The position numbers and the translations under genes are program-made. The notes under the pieces are model-generated. The model was given only the letters and a program-made list of their open reading frames with translations. It made no database searches and was not told the origin of the DNA. 64,000 nt of DNA from Shinella zoogloeoides (GTDB taxonomy: Bacteria > Pseudomonadota > Alphaproteobacteria > Rhizobiales > Rhizobiaceae): NCBI RefSeq assembly GCF_003574625.1, contig NZ_QNUJ01000009.1, positions 1 to 64,000 on the forward strand, written 5' to 3'. This document shows, piece after piece, positions 26,227 through 33,480 of the stretch; within the stretch, counting starts at the first letter, position 1, and each line of letters starts with the position of its first letter.

Positions 26227-26777
26227 TTTTATTTTTAATATCCAGGGCGTAACATATTAATTCGGGCAGATATGCAGCTATTGCGATAGAGCCTGTGAAA
26301 GCCCTTCAGGAATACGTCTTAATCCGTGTTCTCGGTCGCTACGGTGTTTGCGAACAGCTTCCGTAGGTACGCCATACCCCGCATGCGGTACCGTTCCTAC
26401 ATATGGCAGCGGTCGCCAGCGGCGCAGCTACACGCGGGCGGCGTGCATGCAGCCCCCTAGTATTATTCAGCGGAACGAATGTGAGATGGACACGCTGCCC
26501 CGACCCGGCTAACGTGGCGCTGTGAAAATCACGGACGAGGCTTCTCGTGAGGAATTGCTCTAGACAGTTCCGATGCTCGAGTTGCGCCCGCCCAGCTTGC
26601 TGGGAGCAAAGGTGGCTAACCTCACAAAACCGGGACCGTAATCTAGATACGGCACTAAGACCCTAACGCTACTCGTTACGGCTGAATCACGTTTTCAAAC
26701 CCGAATATTAATCGGGGCGGAGGCGTGCGAGCCGTTTTGCCTGTGCGTTAGCCGCTCCCTCTACGAAGGATACGTAG
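26227..26777. other. 551-bp non-coding gap with small dyads
   Basis: No credible gene on either strand. Several short inverted repeats occur: CCCAGC-TT-GCTGGG near 26591-26604, CCGTA-N7-TACGG at 26636-26652, and CTACG-N7-CGTAG at 26761-26777 directly ahead of the AlpA-type start. The gap lies upstream of the prim-pol/ATPase operon and could hold its promoter or the element's replication origin. No DnaA boxes or clear iterons were found by eye. Confidence 0.4.
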
Positions 26778-27008
26778 ATGGATGCTGTTTTCCATATACC
26801 TGAATCTTCCGCAGGCGGCGTTCATGCTGAACGCCTTCTCACCCTCCATCAAGCCGCTGAGGCACTTGGCCTCCACTATTGGCAGCTTCAGCGCGCCGTA
26901 AAACGCGGTGCGATCCCGAGCTATACGCCTTTCGGCCGGAAGCTTGTGAAACTGTCCGAGGTCGTCGCCTACATCAACTCCTGCCGTCAGGGAGGTGGCG
27001 ATGCGTAA
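26778..27008 (+). CDS. AlpA/excisionase-type MerR-fold HTH protein
   Basis: 76 aa. LLTLHQAAEALGLHYWQLQRAVKRGAIPSYTPFGRKLVKLSEVVAYI is the short winged-helix excisionase/AlpA layout (HTH plus wing plus R-x-x-V-x-x-S/D). In satellites and integrative islands such proteins activate or direct excision by the tyrosine integrase. It heads a tight operon; the next gene overlaps it by 8 nt. An inverted repeat CTACG/CGTAG lies right before its ATG. Confidence 0.82.
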   Translation: MDAVFHIPESSAGGVHAERLLTLHQAAEALGLHYWQLQRAVKRGAIPSYTPFGRKLVKLSEVVAYINSCRQGGGDA

Positions 27009-27201
27009 GTTCTATTCCCCGCCGAACTATGACGACCCCGTCGAATATCTGACCCCGCCGACGTACTACCATGCACCGTTGCGGGTCGGTGTGCACGTGA
27101 TGCCGTTCATGCCGGATGTCACGTTCACCCTGACGATGGACCGTGAGACCGGCTCCCTCGCTGTCGTTGTCACGCAGGAGACGTGTGATGACGAAACCTG
27201 A
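27001..27201 (+). CDS. small hypothetical protein in the replication operon
   Basis: 66 aa from the ATG at 27001, with GGAGG 5 nt upstream; a GTG two codons earlier is possible. Rich in Pro and Tyr at the N-terminus (YSPPNYDDPVEYLTPPTYY) with a short beta-rich end. Overlaps the AlpA-type gene by 8 nt and the prim-pol gene by 14 nt, so translational coupling is likely. No family recognised; no membrane segment or known motif. Confidence 0.65.
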   Translation: MRKFYSPPNYDDPVEYLTPPTYYHAPLRVGVHVMPFMPDVTFTLTMDRETGSLAVVVTQETCDDET

Positions 27202-27715
27202 CCATACGTTCGGCGAACTTGCGCCGCTTTATCGTAAGGCAGGTTTCTGGCCGCGCCCGGTTCGTCCCGACACGAAAGCCTGCCCGTTCAAGAAGTGGAA
27301 CCTTCCGGACCCCGAGCGTAAGCTCGGGGAACTGGACGGCTGGCTGGAAACCCATGGTCATTGGGGCATCGGCCTTGTCCTCGGTTCGCCGTTCCCGGAT
27401 GGCACCAAGCTTGCCGCTGTTGACATCGACCATGGCGCTTACGTGCGTGTAACGCAGGCGCTGCTGCGCAATCCGGTCTGCGGTCGGATCGGTGCGAAGG
27501 GTATCGCTTATCTCGTTCGCCTGCGCGGCGACGGCAAGTATCGCGGCCTGAAAGTGAAGGGCGAGAATGGGGCCAAGATCGGTGAAATCCTTTGCGACAA
27601 CCGCTTCCTTGTCCTGCCCCCGACCATCCATCCCGACATCAGACAACCGTACCGCTGGGTCGGTCGCCCTCTGCTTGAGGTCGACTACCGCGAACTCCCC
27701 ATTATTGAGGCATGA
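27188..27715 (+). CDS. prim-pol domain protein (bifunctional DNA primase/polymerase N-terminal)
   Basis: 175 aa. The archaeo-eukaryotic primase-like prim-pol fold is suggested by GIGLVLGSPFPDGTKLAAVDIDHG (acidic metal site VDID), IGAKGIAYLVR, GEILCDNRFLVLPPTIHPD and YRWVG. ATG at 27188 with AGGAG 7 nt ahead. It would prime or copy the element's DNA together with the next gene, which starts by an ATGA overlap. Shorter than full replication proteins because the helicase half is a separate gene. Confidence 0.83.
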   Translation: MTKPDHTFGELAPLYRKAGFWPRPVRPDTKACPFKKWNLPDPERKLGELDGWLETHGHWGIGLVLGSPFPDGTKLAAVDIDHGAYVRVTQALLRNPVCGRIGAKGIAYLVRLRGDGKYRGLKVKGENGAKIGEILCDNRFLVLPPTIHPDIRQPYRWVGRPLLEVDYRELPIIEA

Positions 27716-29454
27716 ACATGCAAGACACTGCACCGAAAATCCCCATCGGCCTGATCGAAACTGTACTGAATTCCCCCAACGCCGCCGGCCTTATAGCTGG
27801 CGGCGAAACGCACATGTCCGCGCTGCATTTCGTCGGCGAGGTCGTACCGTTCACGCCGGACGAGTCTTGGATACTGGAGATCGTCGCTGGCTGCCTTCCG
27901 ACCAACTACTCCGGCAACACGCTCGGCGAAATCCCCGGCATGATCTCGGATAGCCTCAAAAAGGGCTACGGCGCGCCGTCGAAAAGCAAGAAGGGATCGG
28001 CAGCGGAGACCGGGCTGAACATTGTGCGCCAACCCGAAATGGAGCTGTTCCATACGCCGCAAAAGGTCGGCTTTGCTGCTCTCACGCTGCCGGAGCATGG
28101 AACGATCTGCCTTCCCATTCGCTCCGACATGATGAAGAACTTCGTCCGTCTCCGCTATTACAACAAAACGGGCAAGACGATTGGCCGCGAAGCCGTGACG
28201 GAAGTTGTCGATCAGTTGGAAGCAGAGGCACTGTTCATCTCTCCCGAGGAAGAGGTGCATATACGTCTCGCCGGGCACGATGGCGATGTCTATTATGACC
28301 TCGGCCAGTCTGACGGCACGATGGTAAAGAGCACTCCGGCAGGTTGGACGTTGGTGCGAGAAGCTCCGGTTCGTTTCCACCGCCCCAATGGCTTCACTGC
28401 TCAGGTAACGCCCGCCCGTGGGGGTAATCTCGATGATCTGCGTGAGCTGCTCCAGCTCGATATGAAGAACTGGGTGCTGCTGCTCGCCTTCCTGATTATC
28501 TCGCTCAAGCCGACCCACCCCTATATGGCGCTTCTGCTAAGCGGCGGCCATGGGAGCGGCAAGAGCAAGATCAGCGAATTGGTCAAGCGGATTATCGATC
28601 CGAACGCGCTGGAAAAGTTCCGTCTTCCCAAGGACGAACACACCCTGGCCATCCAGGCGGCGATGGTGCGGATGCTGGTCTACGACAACACCTCGTCCGT
28701 ACGCTGGGACCTGTCGGACGCGCTTTGCGCCATGCTGACGGGCGGTGGCTTCAGCATCCGCAAATACTACACCGACGACGAGCAGCGCATGTTCAAGAAT
28801 GCTCGCCCCGCCATCATCAACGGCATTGGCGAGTTTGCCAGCCAGCACGACTTGTTGGACCGCGCGATCGCGATAAAGCTGCCGACGATGCCGGCAGGGA
28901 CCCGGATGACGGAGAAAGCGATCAACGCGCGCTTCGAGGCGATCCTGCCCGGCGTTCTCGGCTGCCTGTTCGACATCGTCAGCGTGGCGCTGCGCCGTTT
29001 CGACGAGGTGGAGTCGCCGACGACCGTCAGAATGGCTGATGCGGCACAGTGGCTGATCGCAGCCGAGCCGGCTACCGGCCTCCCTGAAGGCACGTTCCTG
29101 CGTGCCCTTGAGGCGAGCGTCAAGGACGTGACCATTGAGAACACGATCAACCATCCGCTCGTGCTGGCGATCCTGAAGCTGCTCGATCACGGTGGCCCTG
29201 AACGCGTATTCGAGGGCTCCATGGGCGAGTTGCACGATAAACTCAAGGACGAGTACGGCCGGCTCGGACCGCAAATGCCGCAGACCGCCTCGCACCTGTC
29301 GAACGCACTCCAGCGCCTCGCGCATGGCATGGCGGAGATCGGCATCAAGGTCGAGATGCAGCAGCGCACCAACCGGGCTCGCCCTGTGCGCATTTGGATC
29401 GAGGCGAACGGTCTGACGCCGGAACCGAGTGAAATGGTCAAGCGGCTTCTATAA
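27712..29454 (+). CDS. P-loop ATPase, probable replicative helicase partner of prim-pol
   Basis: 580 aa. Walker A GGHGSGKSK at about 278-286, a hydrophobic strand plus acidic residue at MVRMLVYDNTSS (Walker B position), and later RPAIINGIGEFAS and LLDRAIAIKLP resembling the sensor region of phage/plasmid SF3-like or DUF927-type primase-helicases. The ~230-residue N-terminal part is not recognised. Starts within the prim-pol stop (ATGA). Very likely unwinds DNA at the element origin (inference from motif and context). Confidence 0.75.
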   Translation: MNMQDTAPKIPIGLIETVLNSPNAAGLIAGGETHMSALHFVGEVVPFTPDESWILEIVAGCLPTNYSGNTLGEIPGMISDSLKKGYGAPSKSKKGSAAETGLNIVRQPEMELFHTPQKVGFAALTLPEHGTICLPIRSDMMKNFVRLRYYNKTGKTIGREAVTEVVDQLEAEALFISPEEEVHIRLAGHDGDVYYDLGQSDGTMVKSTPAGWTLVREAPVRFHRPNGFTAQVTPARGGNLDDLRELLQLDMKNWVLLLAFLIISLKPTHPYMALLLSGGHGSGKSKISELVKRIIDPNALEKFRLPKDEHTLAIQAAMVRMLVYDNTSSVRWDLSDALCAMLTGGGFSIRKYYTDDEQRMFKNARPAIINGIGEFASQHDLLDRAIAIKLPTMPAGTRMTEKAINARFEAILPGVLGCLFDIVSVALRRFDEVESPTTVRMADAAQWLIAAEPATGLPEGTFLRALEASVKDVTIENTINHPLVLAILKLLDHGGPERVFEGSMGELHDKLKDEYGRLGPQMPQTASHLSNALQRLAHGMAEIGIKVEMQQRTNRARPVRIWIEANGLTPEPSEMVKRLL

Positions 29455-29711
29455 GGCGATGCGAGTGGCGGCGGTGGTGCCGGTGGCGCTGCCCTGCACC
29501 CCTAGGGGGGTATGGCAGGCGGCGGCGTGCGGCGCAGGGTGGGACCGCGCCGCTGCGCACGGGGCGGCAGGGCACCCACACCGCGTACACGCCGCCACTC
29601 GGCCCTCCGTCAGAACACCGTGCGCCGCCCCGCTATCACCGCAACCGTCATTCGCCGAACGCTCCTTGCTCGCGATTTCAACCTCGGCGGTCGCGGAATC
29701 CGCACCATTTC

Positions 29712-29735
29712 GAGGCCCCGTTTCATCGGGGCCTC
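29712..29735 (+). terminator. hairpin after the prim-pol/ATPase operon
   Basis: Nine-bp perfect stem GAGGCCCCG / CGGGGCCTC with a 6-nt loop in the 425-nt gap 29455-29879. T/C-rich sequence follows. It probably ends the replication operon. The rest of the gap before it is GC-rich with no supported gene. Confidence 0.6.
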
Positions 29736-29800
29736 TGCCTCCCAACACATGGCAAGGTTGCGCGGCCGGTTACAAATCCGGGCCGCAGAGTGGGCTTCAA

Positions 29801-29825
29801 GGCACAATTGACGATTCATTGTGCC
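29801..29825 (+). promoter_or_regulatory. inverted repeat over a -35-like box ahead of the integrase
   Basis: GGCACAAT (29801-29808) and ATTGTGCC (29818-29825) are perfect 8-bp arms 9 nt apart. TTGACG (29808-29813) sits between them, 67 nt before the integrase ATG. GCCGGTTACA occurs twice nearby (about 29764 and 29823). This looks like a repressor operator over the integrase promoter; no good -10 box is evident. Confidence 0.5.
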
Positions 29826-29879
29826 GGTTACAGCCGCCGTGTTTTCCTCGCCATTTTTTCATCTGACACAGGAAACCCG

Positions 29880-31118
29880 ATGACTGATTTCAACGTCTCC
29901 ATCACCAGCACAACGCGCCGCCGCAAGCTGAGCAGCGGCACGATTGCCTCCTATCCGCAGTACTATTGCGAGTATCGCGATCCCCCCACGGGTAAGCGAC
30001 GCCGCCGCGCCTTCAATCGCAAAAAGGATGCCGAAGCCTTCCGTAACGCTTTGCTGCTCAAGGTCGCTGAGGGCAACTATGTCGATGAACGCACTGCGCC
30101 GACCGTCAGCAAGGCCCTCGACCATTGGCTCGGCACCAAGGAGGACAGCGTCAAGGCTTCGACCCTCAAGGGCTATAAGGTGGTCGTCAATGGCACGATC
30201 CGTGGCCCCCTGCTGATCGGCACCAAGCAAGAACGCGCTGACTACACGGAAACCGGTGTCGCTCCCAAGGGGGCTCGTTTCCTCAAGATGCTCGGTGACG
30301 TGAAGCTGACCGACCTGACGACGGCAATGATCCGCGTCTGGCATAAGACGGTCATCGAACAGTGCGGCCAGTACACGGCGAATCGTGCGAAGTCGCATCT
30401 CAAGTCCATTCTCGCCTTGGCAGAGGAGGATTTCGGCGTCCGCGCTCCCTCCATGCCGACCGGGCTTCCCCGCATACGGAATAAGCAGAAGAAGGCGATC
30501 CTGACGCCGGAACACATCGCCAAGCTGATCGCCGTCGCCAAGGACGATCCGGAACACGGCATTTATTACGCTTTCCCCTTCCTCGCCGGCACGCGCCCGT
30601 CCGAACAGCTCGGCCTGCTTTGGAACGAGGTCGATTTCGACAAGAACACCATCCGTATCTGCCGCATCCAGGAGCGTGACGGCACGCTGACGGAGATGAC
30701 GAAGACGGAAGCGGGCACGCGCGACATTCCGATGGGCGCGACGCTGCGCGAGATGCTGCTGGCGTGGCGCGTGCGTTGCCCGAGGAAGGGTAAAGAGCTT
30801 CATCGCGTCTTCCCCGGTCCCGGCCGGCTTCAGGAGTGGCCGCTTCCCCGCCTCGGTGGCGGCGGGCCGCTCCTCTATCAGAACTTCCGCAAGCGTTATT
30901 GGGCTCCGGCTTTCAAGGGGCTCGGTATCCCCTATGTAACACCGCATTCTGCTCGCCATTCCTTCATCTCGACCTTGCAGGCGCAGGGGATTGAGGTGGG
31001 GCTGGTCGCGCAGATCGCCGGCCATGCCAACCCGACGGTGACGCTTGGCCATTACACCCAGGCCGTGCGTGACGGAAGTGTTGCAATCGAGGCGCTGGAT
31101 CGCGCCTACGCCCGGTAG
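29880..31118 (+). CDS. int: tyrosine recombinase (phage-type integrase)
   Basis: 412 aa. N-terminal arm/core-binding region (about 70-200) and catalytic domain from about 205. Catalytic set visible: Arg239 in AGTRPSEQLGL, His356-x-x-Arg359 in TPHSARHSF, His382 in AGHANPT, Tyr392 in GHYTQA. Start at 29880 with AGGAAA upstream; the frame is open 90 nt further but without a ribosome site. It would integrate the element at the tRNA-Gly 3' half. It lies about 4.3 kb from that site rather than next to it, which is atypical. Confidence 0.94.
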   Translation: MTDFNVSITSTTRRRKLSSGTIASYPQYYCEYRDPPTGKRRRRAFNRKKDAEAFRNALLLKVAEGNYVDERTAPTVSKALDHWLGTKEDSVKASTLKGYKVVVNGTIRGPLLIGTKQERADYTETGVAPKGARFLKMLGDVKLTDLTTAMIRVWHKTVIEQCGQYTANRAKSHLKSILALAEEDFGVRAPSMPTGLPRIRNKQKKAILTPEHIAKLIAVAKDDPEHGIYYAFPFLAGTRPSEQLGLLWNEVDFDKNTIRICRIQERDGTLTEMTKTEAGTRDIPMGATLREMLLAWRVRCPRKGKELHRVFPGPGRLQEWPLPRLGGGGPLLYQNFRKRYWAPAFKGLGIPYVTPHSARHSFISTLQAQGIEVGLVAQIAGHANPTVTLGHYTQAVRDGSVAIEALDRAYAR

Positions 31119-31124
31119 GCCGCA

Positions 31125-31156
31125 GCGGGGCGCGGTATAGGCACGCCGCGCCCCGC
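31125..31156 (+). terminator. strong GC hairpin after the integrase
   Basis: Eleven-bp perfect stem (GCGGGGCGCGG / CCGCGCCCCGC), 10-nt loop, just after the int stop. No U-tract. Followed by a very GC-rich stretch to about 31220. Confidence 0.5.
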
Positions 31157-31351
31157 CGACCGCACGTCCGCGCGCGCGGGCCATAGGGCCGGCCCCACAG
31201 CCCCGCCACACCGCAGCGCGCGTCCCCGTACACTTCTCGTGGCAGGGACAGGTGCCAGCCCTGAGAACGGCCCCTTTCGTTACCTTCTCGCCAATAATTG
31301 TGCGTCGATTCTCGCCGTGATTTCCTGTCCTGTTGGGCAAAGGAGAACACC

Positions 31352-31513
31352 ATGCACATTCTGGTCAGAGACAAGCGCACCGGGGCCGAGGACTGGATTC
31401 TAATTGAGCACGCGGCGATGCTGATGGGGATGGAAGCCGACGACATCGACGCTGCCCTGGAGGAGTTCGGGGAATGTGAGGTCGAGGACTTCATCGCACT
31501 CGACCCGGAATAG
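31352..31513 (+). CDS. very acidic 53-aa protein
   Basis: Starts at an ATG with AGGAG 6 nt upstream and ends before a clean terminator hairpin, so it is a real transcription unit. About 16 Asp/Glu against 3 Lys/Arg; the second half (MEADDIDAALEEFGE and on) is almost wholly acidic. No family recognised. Small acidic proteins in mobile elements are sometimes DNA mimics that block restriction or nucleoid proteins; here that is speculation based on charge alone. Confidence 0.72.
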   Translation: MHILVRDKRTGAEDWILIEHAAMLMGMEADDIDAALEEFGECEVEDFIALDPE

Positions 31514-31547
31514 GCGGCAGCGGCGATCCATCGTCCTGATACAGCAA

Positions 31548-31570
31548 GGGCGTCGGTTATGCCGACGCCC
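31548..31570 (+). terminator. terminator of the acidic small gene
   Basis: GGGCGTCGG-TTATG-CCGACGCCC, a perfect 9-bp stem with a 5-nt loop followed by a T-containing stretch, 35 nt beyond the stop codon. Confidence 0.7.
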
Positions 31571-31707
31571 GCTTCAATTTGTATCTCAGTTTCCGGGGGA
31601 AGTGTTCAACCCTCCCCCCTTTCAGCAAGATATGGGTGATACTGCCGGGGGACCCACTCGTCGCTGCGAACGTTTTCCGCCAACCTGAATACACATAGCC
31701 GCGCGCC

Positions 31708-32265
31708 CTATTCGATGACGTAGCTCACCGACGACGGTGCGACACGGAGGACCCGAAGCGTTTTGCCTTCCACGGTCACGCTCTGCCCGGTGCCAATCGT
31801 AAGCTGGATAGGGCGCTGCGCCGATGCATATTGCGACGAGCCACGCGGCCCGATGACCTGATAGGAGGTCGAGGTTGCCGTGCCGGACACCGGCACGTTC
31901 CCGATGGAGCCTTCGATATTAGTATTTGTCGTGTGCGGAATGATCAGCGGCGTCTCGCTCATCGTCGTAGCATTGCTGTCGACAATGATGTCCGACCGCT
32001 CGAAGACGGCCTTGGAACCCCGGATGCCGATATAGCGAACCGTGGTCCTGCCGGCGTTCGTCGTGCGGCCGAACAGATCGGCGCGACCGAAGGCATTGGG
32101 CAATGCGCGCTTCGATTGGAACGACATGACCGTATCGCCGGGGCCTGCCGTGCGCACCTTGCCGGCATTAGGCGTCGTCAGCGTCGTCTTTGTTTCGACA
32201 GGCGCGCAGGCAACCAGCGTCAGCGAAAGCGGCAATGCCGCGAGGGTGAACAATTTCTTGGTCAT
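31708..32265 (-). CDS. putative lipoprotein
   Basis: 185 aa from the ATG at 32265 (GGAGA upstream). The N-terminus MTKKLFTLAALPLSLTLVACAP is a lipoprotein signal with lipobox LVAC, so it should be lipidated and anchored in an envelope membrane. The mature part is Thr/Ser-rich and beta-prone (NTNIEGSIGNVPVSGTATSTSYQVIGP) with no recognised domain. It has the same direction as the next gene upstream but is separated by 61 nt. Envelope lipoproteins on mobile elements can change surface properties or exclude phage; nothing in the sequence proves this. Confidence 0.78.
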   Translation of the reverse strand: MTKKLFTLAALPLSLTLVACAPVETKTTLTTPNAGKVRTAGPGDTVMSFQSKRALPNAFGRADLFGRTTNAGRTTVRYIGIRGSKAVFERSDIIVDSNATTMSETPLIIPHTTNTNIEGSIGNVPVSGTATSTSYQVIGPRGSSQYASAQRPIQLTIGTGQSVTVEGKTLRVLRVAPSSVSYVIE

Positions 32266-32326
32266 GGAATCTCCAACCAATTGAGAAAAAAGCGAAAATG
32301 GAAACATGCGGGAAAGCCGCCGTCAA

Positions 32327-33055
32327 TCATGGGGTCGTCGGTTCGATCCCTAAGAACTTCCCGGACATGAACTCGTGCGCAAATCTGGTGCTGGCGACAT
32401 CTGCGGCAGAATGCAGCTGAGGCGGGCTGTCCGGGTGTAGGAGCAGCAGGAAGACGACGTGCGCGGTGCTGAACGCCCGCAGCGACGCGCCGGGCGCGGC
32501 AGCACGTAGCCGTTCGGCGCAGCGGGCTAGGAACACCGCCCGCTCGATCCTCGGAAAATGCTGATAGATGAGCAGCGACTTGCCGGAGCCGTAGAACGCC
32601 GCCACCTCGTCAAGGTAGAGGTACTTGGACGAATTCTTGCGGCCCTTCGGCAGCGATGACACCTCAAGGCCGTTGTCGGGATCAAAGAAGATCAGATCAA
32701 CGTCGCGGAATTCATAGGCGCAGCGCCCCATGAAGGCATGCCGACCGGCAAGTTCATCGGGCAGCAGCGCGTTATGGTAGATCGCACTGGGGACAGCCCC
32801 ACTGCCCTCTATCGTTGCCAAACGGCGGCGGTCCGGTTCGGCGGCCGCGTCGGCCAATATGTCAAAGAGTTTCGGATCGACATGGCGATGACGCTCGGGC
32901 TGCTGCAAATAGGCTAGCTTGTTGCCGTCCGTTCGACCGTCTGAAGCCGTCAGCATCCAGCATACGCCGATGTGGTTCGCGCCGCCCGACGACAGCGCCC
33001 GCAGCAGTGCGTATTTCCGGTAATCGTTGATGTCCCCGACGTACTGATCCTTCAC
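32327..33055 (-). CDS. uncharacterised protein with GDINDYRKY and DPDNG motifs
   Basis: 242 aa from a GTG at 33055 with GGAGGGG just upstream; a longer frame to 33118 lacks this. Begins KDQYVGDINDYRKYALLR and contains IGVCWMLT, VDLIFFDPDNGLEV, SSKYLYLDEVAAFY and LLIYQHFPR. The hydrophobic strand ending in DPDNG resembles the acidic turn of Rossmann-type or nuclease folds, but I do not recognise the family. Divergent from a small XRE regulator, with a palindrome between them, so its expression is probably controlled by that regulator. Confidence 0.72.
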   Translation of the reverse strand: MKDQYVGDINDYRKYALLRALSSGGANHIGVCWMLTASDGRTDGNKLAYLQQPERHRHVDPKLFDILADAAAEPDRRRLATIEGSGAVPSAIYHNALLPDELAGRHAFMGRCAYEFRDVDLIFFDPDNGLEVSSLPKGRKNSSKYLYLDEVAAFYGSGKSLLIYQHFPRIERAVFLARCAERLRAAAPGASLRAFSTAHVVFLLLLHPDSPPQLHSAADVASTRFAHEFMSGKFLGIEPTTP

Positions 33056-33092
33056 GCGCCCCTCCGAATCGTATTGCGCGTGCAGTATCCTC

Positions 33093-33115
33093 GAATACCC
33101 TAATTTGGGGTACTC
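33093..33115. promoter_or_regulatory. operator-like palindrome between two divergent genes
   Basis: GAATACCC (33093-33100) and GGGTACTC (33108-33115) form an imperfect inverted repeat with 7-nt spacer, reading GARTACCC both ways. It sits in the 107-nt gap between the GTG of the GDINDYRKY gene and the XRE gene, where an auto-regulatory controller would bind. Confidence 0.55.
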
Positions 33116-33162
33116 CAAAATCGGGTCTTATTGAAGAGCTGGTCCTTGAACTGGCGCTTCCT

Positions 33163-33399
33163 TTGTCTTCAATTCGCTCCGATCTTTACCGCCATATGAT
33201 CGATCTGCTCATCGCAGCCCGAAAAGACGCCGGCCTGTCTCAAATGCAGGTTGGGGAACGTCTTGGGCAACGACAAACCTTCGTGTCAAAATATGAATTG
33301 GGCGAGCGGAGATTGGACGCGGCTGAGTTCGTAGTTATAGCTCGCGCTATTGGCGCCAATCCCTATTCGATAATGGAGCGGTCAGAAAAGGCGGAATAG
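33163..33399 (+). CDS. XRE family HTH regulator
   Basis: 78 aa, essentially one Cro/C1-type HTH: LLIAARKDAGLSQMQVGERLGQRQTFVSKYELGERRLDAAEFVVIARAIG. Size and layout are those of controller proteins of restriction-modification systems and of small antitoxin/repressors. TTG start at 33163 (no clear ribosome site); an ATG at 33196 is the alternative. Faces the GDINDYRKY gene across a palindrome, so it likely represses that gene and itself. Confidence 0.82.
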   Translation: MSSIRSDLYRHMIDLLIAARKDAGLSQMQVGERLGQRQTFVSKYELGERRLDAAEFVVIARAIGANPYSIMERSEKAE

Positions 33400-33480
33400 C
33401 AAGAGTGCCAAGAAATTCGCGAACTGCTCATAAAAGTCTGTATTGTCGCGAAAAAAGTGACACCGGCAATGTGTAATCAC

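Noticed and set aside
25348-26238. 296-codon plus-strand frame opposite the DGQHR gene
   Set aside because: Antisense to a recognised family member, crosses its promoter palindromes and has no domain of its own.
26227-26777. CRISPR array
   Set aside because: The dyads are single and short; no regularly spaced repeats occur here or elsewhere in the window and there are no cas genes.
29751-29760. GGCAAGGTTG at 29752 as a third internal attachment site
   Set aside because: Only about 10 bp match the tRNA anticodon region; no flanking tRNA stem or terminator sequence accompanies it.
29429-29866. Frames in the gap between the ATPase and integrase genes
   Set aside because: Low-complexity Arg/Pro/Ala composition, overlap a terminator hairpin and the integrase operator, no ribosome sites.
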